This document shows positions 60,472-64,000 of a DNA stretch of 64,000 bases, in pieces. The stretch comes from Hippophae tibetana. Taxonomy: Eukaryota > Streptophyta > Magnoliopsida > Rosales > Elaeagnaceae. The notes under the pieces were generated by a model. It was not told the origin of the DNA and searched no databases. It was given only the letters and a program-made list of their open reading frames with translations. How positions within the stretch are numbered: the first letter of the stretch is position 1; the number at the start of each line of letters is the position of its first letter. The stretch is taken from assembly GCA_037013495.1 (NCBI GenBank), contig CM072810.1, forward strand, positions 107,208,398-107,272,397, read 5' to 3'. The translations under genes and the position numbers were made by a program.

Positions 60472-61070
60472 TGCAAGGAACTTGTGGTCCCATCTTAAAA
60501 TGTTAACCTTTAAGTGGAGTAGACCAAGTCCATAGAAACCTATGAATCACCCCATGTTTAGACAATATAGAGTTTGTTCACAAATTTTCCAACAACCTCC
60601 CCCTCAAACAAAGTATCACATGGTTTAACTCCCCCTCAATCAAAGATACGCATTATCTTAACACTTTACACTGTTTCTAACTCCCCCTCAGTCGAAGATA
60701 CACCTTATTTTTGCGCTTTACACTGTGTCCGGCTCCCACTCAATCAAAGATATACCTTATCTATGTTCTTTACATTTTAGTTCACCTCCTCACGTGCCAA
60801 CGAGCATTGGGTTCACACAAATGGAGCCCACAACAAGCCTCAGATTCACATAGATAGAGCGTACAACAAGTCTCAGGTTCAAGTAGATGGAACTCATATA
60901 GTTAAGTGATTCACATAAGAGCCCACAATGATTAAGTTTGGGGTAAGCTTTGATATTATTTGTATAGATCGGGATTCCATCCAAAAGGTTAACTTATTAG
61001 GTGGAGTATCACAAGTCTTTACAAACCTATAAATCACCCCATATGGGACTTTGTTTCAACATTACCAACA
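60472..61070 (-). mobile_element. Third TRIM-like retrotransposon, in the importin 5' UTR intron
   Basis: A perfect 5-bp target duplication CATTT flanks it (60467-60471, 61071-61075). In minus-strand sense the LTRs start TGTTGG(T/A)AA and share GGGGTGATT(T/C)ATAGGTTT; they span 61070-60961 (110 bp) and 60594-60472 (123 bp, ending CCTTGCA). A decayed primer site AATATCAAAGCTT follows the 5' LTR. A purine tract GAGGGGGAGGT precedes the 3' LTR. No coding capacity. The LTRs are clearly diverged, so it is an old insertion. Confidence 0.85.
60595..60785 (-). repeat. 52-bp tandem repeats inside the third TRIM
   Basis: TCCCCCTCA(A/G)(T/A)C(A/G)AAGATA... units begin near 60598, 60631, 60683 and 60735; the last three are spaced 52 bp apart. 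On the element strand each unit contains a GAGGGGGA purine tract like the one used for plus-strand priming. Confidence 0.75.
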
Positions 61071-63160
61071 CATTTGATCTCAACAATTAGATGGTAGGAT
61101 TATCAATTCAACTCTGGAGGGATTTATTACAATATTTCAATACGCTAAATCATATCGACATTGACTCAATAAGGCAATAACTTATTAAGCCCAAGAACCT
61201 TAAATTTGTGTTTTCACTCCCCATACGATGAGAAAATTGAGAATTATAGAAGGTTAACTTTTATTGTCTACAACCACATAACGCTAAGGTAATAACCTTA
61301 TTCCTTGATTTCCTTACCATCAACTTGTATAAGAAAATGATGATATTTCATGATTTCATCATCTTAATTTGAGCAAAAAACAAGACAGATAGTCAGATAC
61401 CAAACAAGAAACATGCATTACTTAAACATATCAGACTCAAAATATGCTAAAATCATCAACAATAGGCTATCTTATGAAAATTGCAAACATGGAATTATAA
61501 AATCTGTGAGGACTTAAACTTTACAAAATTATATTCAAGAAAATTCTTATCAAATCCATCATTGGCAATCATCCTGAAAACCAAAACAAAACTCTTGCTT
61601 AACAGCTTTATAATTATTTACAATAGTTTAAAGTGAAATGTTTCAGTATTCTCATTGAAAAGTGGAAAAAAGAGGAATTGAATTGAGCACATATGAAAGT
61701 CCAACCATAAAGGGGGTGTCAATTTATCAGAAATGGCAAACCTTCTACCAAAAAGAAATTAACACAGCTAATATCAGTTATCTTCATCCATAAAAGGGGA
61801 TGGGGGAATACAATCAAATGAACCAGAAAATTCTAATAGTATACTTGTAGCTGAAACAATCAAAATTAAAAGCACAACAAATGATACAAAGGATTCATAA
61901 AAGAGAAAGAGAAAAAAAGAGAAATTTTCATTAAGTACCTTTTTATACTCTCTTTGTCTAGCCAATAACTAGGGTTCCTTAATTATTATATTCCAGAATG
62001 TGTAACAGTTCACCTTCAAATTATGCTTCTTGATCCGGTAAGTCCTCCTCAATAGAAAACTTTTTCCTGGTTCATATGTCACATTTCATACTCAGTAAGA
62101 GAAAGACACTAATGACCATATCGGAAAAGAATATTAAACTCATTACTTGGCACGGGAAAAAAAGAACATATAAGTCCTTAACAATGAGCATATACGTCAA
62201 GAGATCCAGCTTAGTTAATAATGTTGCTTAGAAGTCTTTTCTTTAAAACACTGCTCAACTAAGCGTTTATATTTCAATCACCTGGTCCATGTCCTTAAAC
62301 AAAACAAGAAGGTTTTCTCTATGTCATAAACAGTGACGATCATTCAAAAGCAAGGTCAATAAATTATTACAGTCAAGACATGAAAATTAAAAGGCCTGCT
62401 ATATTTCATCAATTGATCAGAAACGCTGAACTAAATACTAATAATACTTATCAAAAGAACTAAACATTGTATCCTCGAAATGATTATACACTGACGAACA
62501 AAAAAAAACTCGTACTATCACATACCAAAGTTTATTGGGGGAAAAAATAATAGGAACATGTAAAAAGAAAAAAAAAATGCATCAGAAACGGAACAAGCAT
62601 CAAAACCCACAAGCTTTCTAGCAATACACCAGGATAGAAAAAGAGACTTACTACTGCTAAAGAAGTAGAGCTATGGAGAGTATTGCCTATAATAATCACA
62701 AAAATAAGAATAAATAAAAGATTTTATGGTCCAAAGTACTATATTCCAAGTGAATCAGTGTGGTAACCAGGAAAATTTCCCTAAGGTTAACAATTCTCCA
62801 ACCCATTTCTTCAAAAAACACTAGCCCCAGTGCACGCACGATTTGGCTCTATAGTGTATAGTTAACTTCAGAAACAAAACTCTTATGAAAAGTCGAAGTT
62901 AATTAAACTCAGAACATAAGGGTTGAATCAGATTCAAAACTTCCAAAAAAAAAATGAAAATGGAAACAAAAGATTCATATCTTAGCCCCAAATTTACAAA
63001 AATGGAAAAAAGAGTTAAAGAAACAAAGGGAAAAGAAAACACAGACCTGTTAGATGAAAAGTGGAGCAGCTAAAGTGGGTGATGGATCGAAGATAGCGAG
63101 AGGGAAAGAGAGAGGGTAAAGAACAGAAGAGTGAAATTGATACTTAAAAGTGGGCGGCAA

Positions 63161-64000
63161 AGGAACAAAGTGAGGCTGCGAGCGAGCGAGCGAGTTTACT
63201 AGGGGTTTGATACGGATTCAGCACTTCTTAAAATTCAAAAAGTTTATTTTGTAAGATTTGATTGAGGCGTGGCGTTATATGAGAAATGAGGTTAATATAT
63301 CACCCCAGTTAACGATCGAAAGAGTAGAAGTTATAAATTATTTGTTTTAATATTATTAATAATTATAATTAAATTTAATAAAAAATTATTATTAAGGTTT
63401 TAATTTATTTTTATATAATAAATTTAACTTATTTGTCACAATCAAATGTGATATTTTTTTTACGCTTTATGAATTTAAAATTTAAAAAACCATACGTAAA
63501 AATAAAATAAAAAGATTTTAAGAAAGGACAAATATGTCACTCTAATATTATTTGTCGCCTCGGCAAACTACGCCCAACTTGTGGTTCATGCCATACAATA
63601 ATGTGACAAATTGATTACACTTATTATATTCAAAATATTCCGCTCAAATAGATAGCTGGGCTCACATATTTAGCTTATTTTCTCATATTACACTAGATTG
63701 TGTGTTGTTCTTTTTTGCATATATAATTTATTAATAATTTTAAAATCAAAGTAAAACACAATTATATTTTACATATATAATTTATTAATAATTTTATAAA
63801 TATTACATTTAAAATTTTACTTATCATAAATTAAGATAAGATATATTTTTGTTCACGTATAAATTATCTCTAAACGAGATACTTTATATATAAATAAATA
63901 TATCCATATAAAATAATTAACTAAGAATTTGTCACTTTTTTTAAATAAGGAAATTAAGATACTTATTTTTCAAATAAAATAATTGTCTACAAATAAATCA
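63161..64000. other. Importin beta promoter region and upstream AT-rich DNA
   Basis: A (GCGA)n run of about 4-5 units (63177-63195) lies just upstream of the predicted leader. Further right is AT-rich sequence with a roughly 30-bp direct repeat CATATATAATTTATTAATAA... (about 63718 and 63772). No gene before the window ends. Confidence 0.45.

Larger units (their letters stand above)
60253..63160 (-). other. Importin beta 5' UTR: short leader exons and a 2.8 kb intron (predicted)
   Basis: Eleven bases before the ATG lies an acceptor (TGTGGTAG, 60264-60271). Upstream, a pyrimidine-rich leader (about 63160-63047) ends CTAACAG followed by GTCTGTG, a good donor at 63046-63045. The predicted intron is 60264-63046. 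It carries a TRIM element; the rest is AT-rich without coding signal. Transcript data would be needed to fix the first exon. Confidence 0.55.

Noticed and set aside
1-64000. tRNA or rRNA genes, CRISPR arrays, operons, plastid or mitochondrial inserts
   Set aside because: No cloverleaf, rRNA signature, regularly spaced spacer array or organelle gene order was seen on either strand.

Overview
This window is nuclear DNA from a flowering plant, most likely a eudicot. Evidence: spliced genes with GT/GC-AG introns, plant-only families (BONZAI copine, DTX/MATE transporter, PGG ankyrin protein), AT-rich spacers, and many plant-type LTR retrotransposons, TRIMs and MITEs. The species cannot be fixed from the sequence alone. 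All gene models were assembled by eye from splice sites and reading frame.

Four genes look intact. (1) A MATE/DETOXIFICATION transporter (+, 8492-16445, 7 exons, 492 aa). (2) A plastid/mitochondrial-type sulfiredoxin (-, 20090-22692, 5 exons, 129 aa). (3) A BONZAI3-like copine (-, 24576-45168, 16 exons, 589 aa), whose 1.77 kb of coding sequence is spread over 20.6 kb by transposons in its introns. (4) Importin beta-1 (-, 57518-60252, 2 coding exons, 872 aa), with a probable 2.8 kb intron in its 5' UTR. Gene remnants are a single catalase exon (698-793) and the last exon of a PGG-domain ankyrin membrane protein (6690-7481).

Region by region: 1-6.3 kb is decayed transposon sequence (catalase exon, two Ty3/gypsy-type LTR pieces, a scrambled copia fragment). 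6.7-7.5 kb is the PGG exon. 8.5-16.4 kb is the MATE gene, with a 4.3 kb copia element flanked by a CATTA target duplication in intron 1. 16.4-20.1 kb is AT-rich spacer. 20.1-22.7 kb is sulfiredoxin. 24.6-45.2 kb is the copine; its intron 4 holds a nearly intact copia element nested in an older repeat, two miniature TRIM retrotransposons, hAT-like MITE ends and a CACTA-type MITE, its intron 2 holds a copia deletion derivative, and its intron 1 holds a gypsy fragment. 45.2-57.5 kb has a MITE with a 9-bp target duplication, a decayed copia, a CACTA (DUF4216) remnant and a 2 kb AT-rich tandem array. 57.5-63.2 kb is importin beta, with a third TRIM in its 5' UTR intron.

The genes are unrelated housekeeping, transport or stress functions and form no pathway or cluster. 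I found no new multi-gene system. What is unusual is architectural: several dated insertions inside introns of intact genes, two consecutive GC-AG introns and a (CT)n microsatellite used as a polypyrimidine tract in the copine, and three distinct TRIM families, one with three LTRs.
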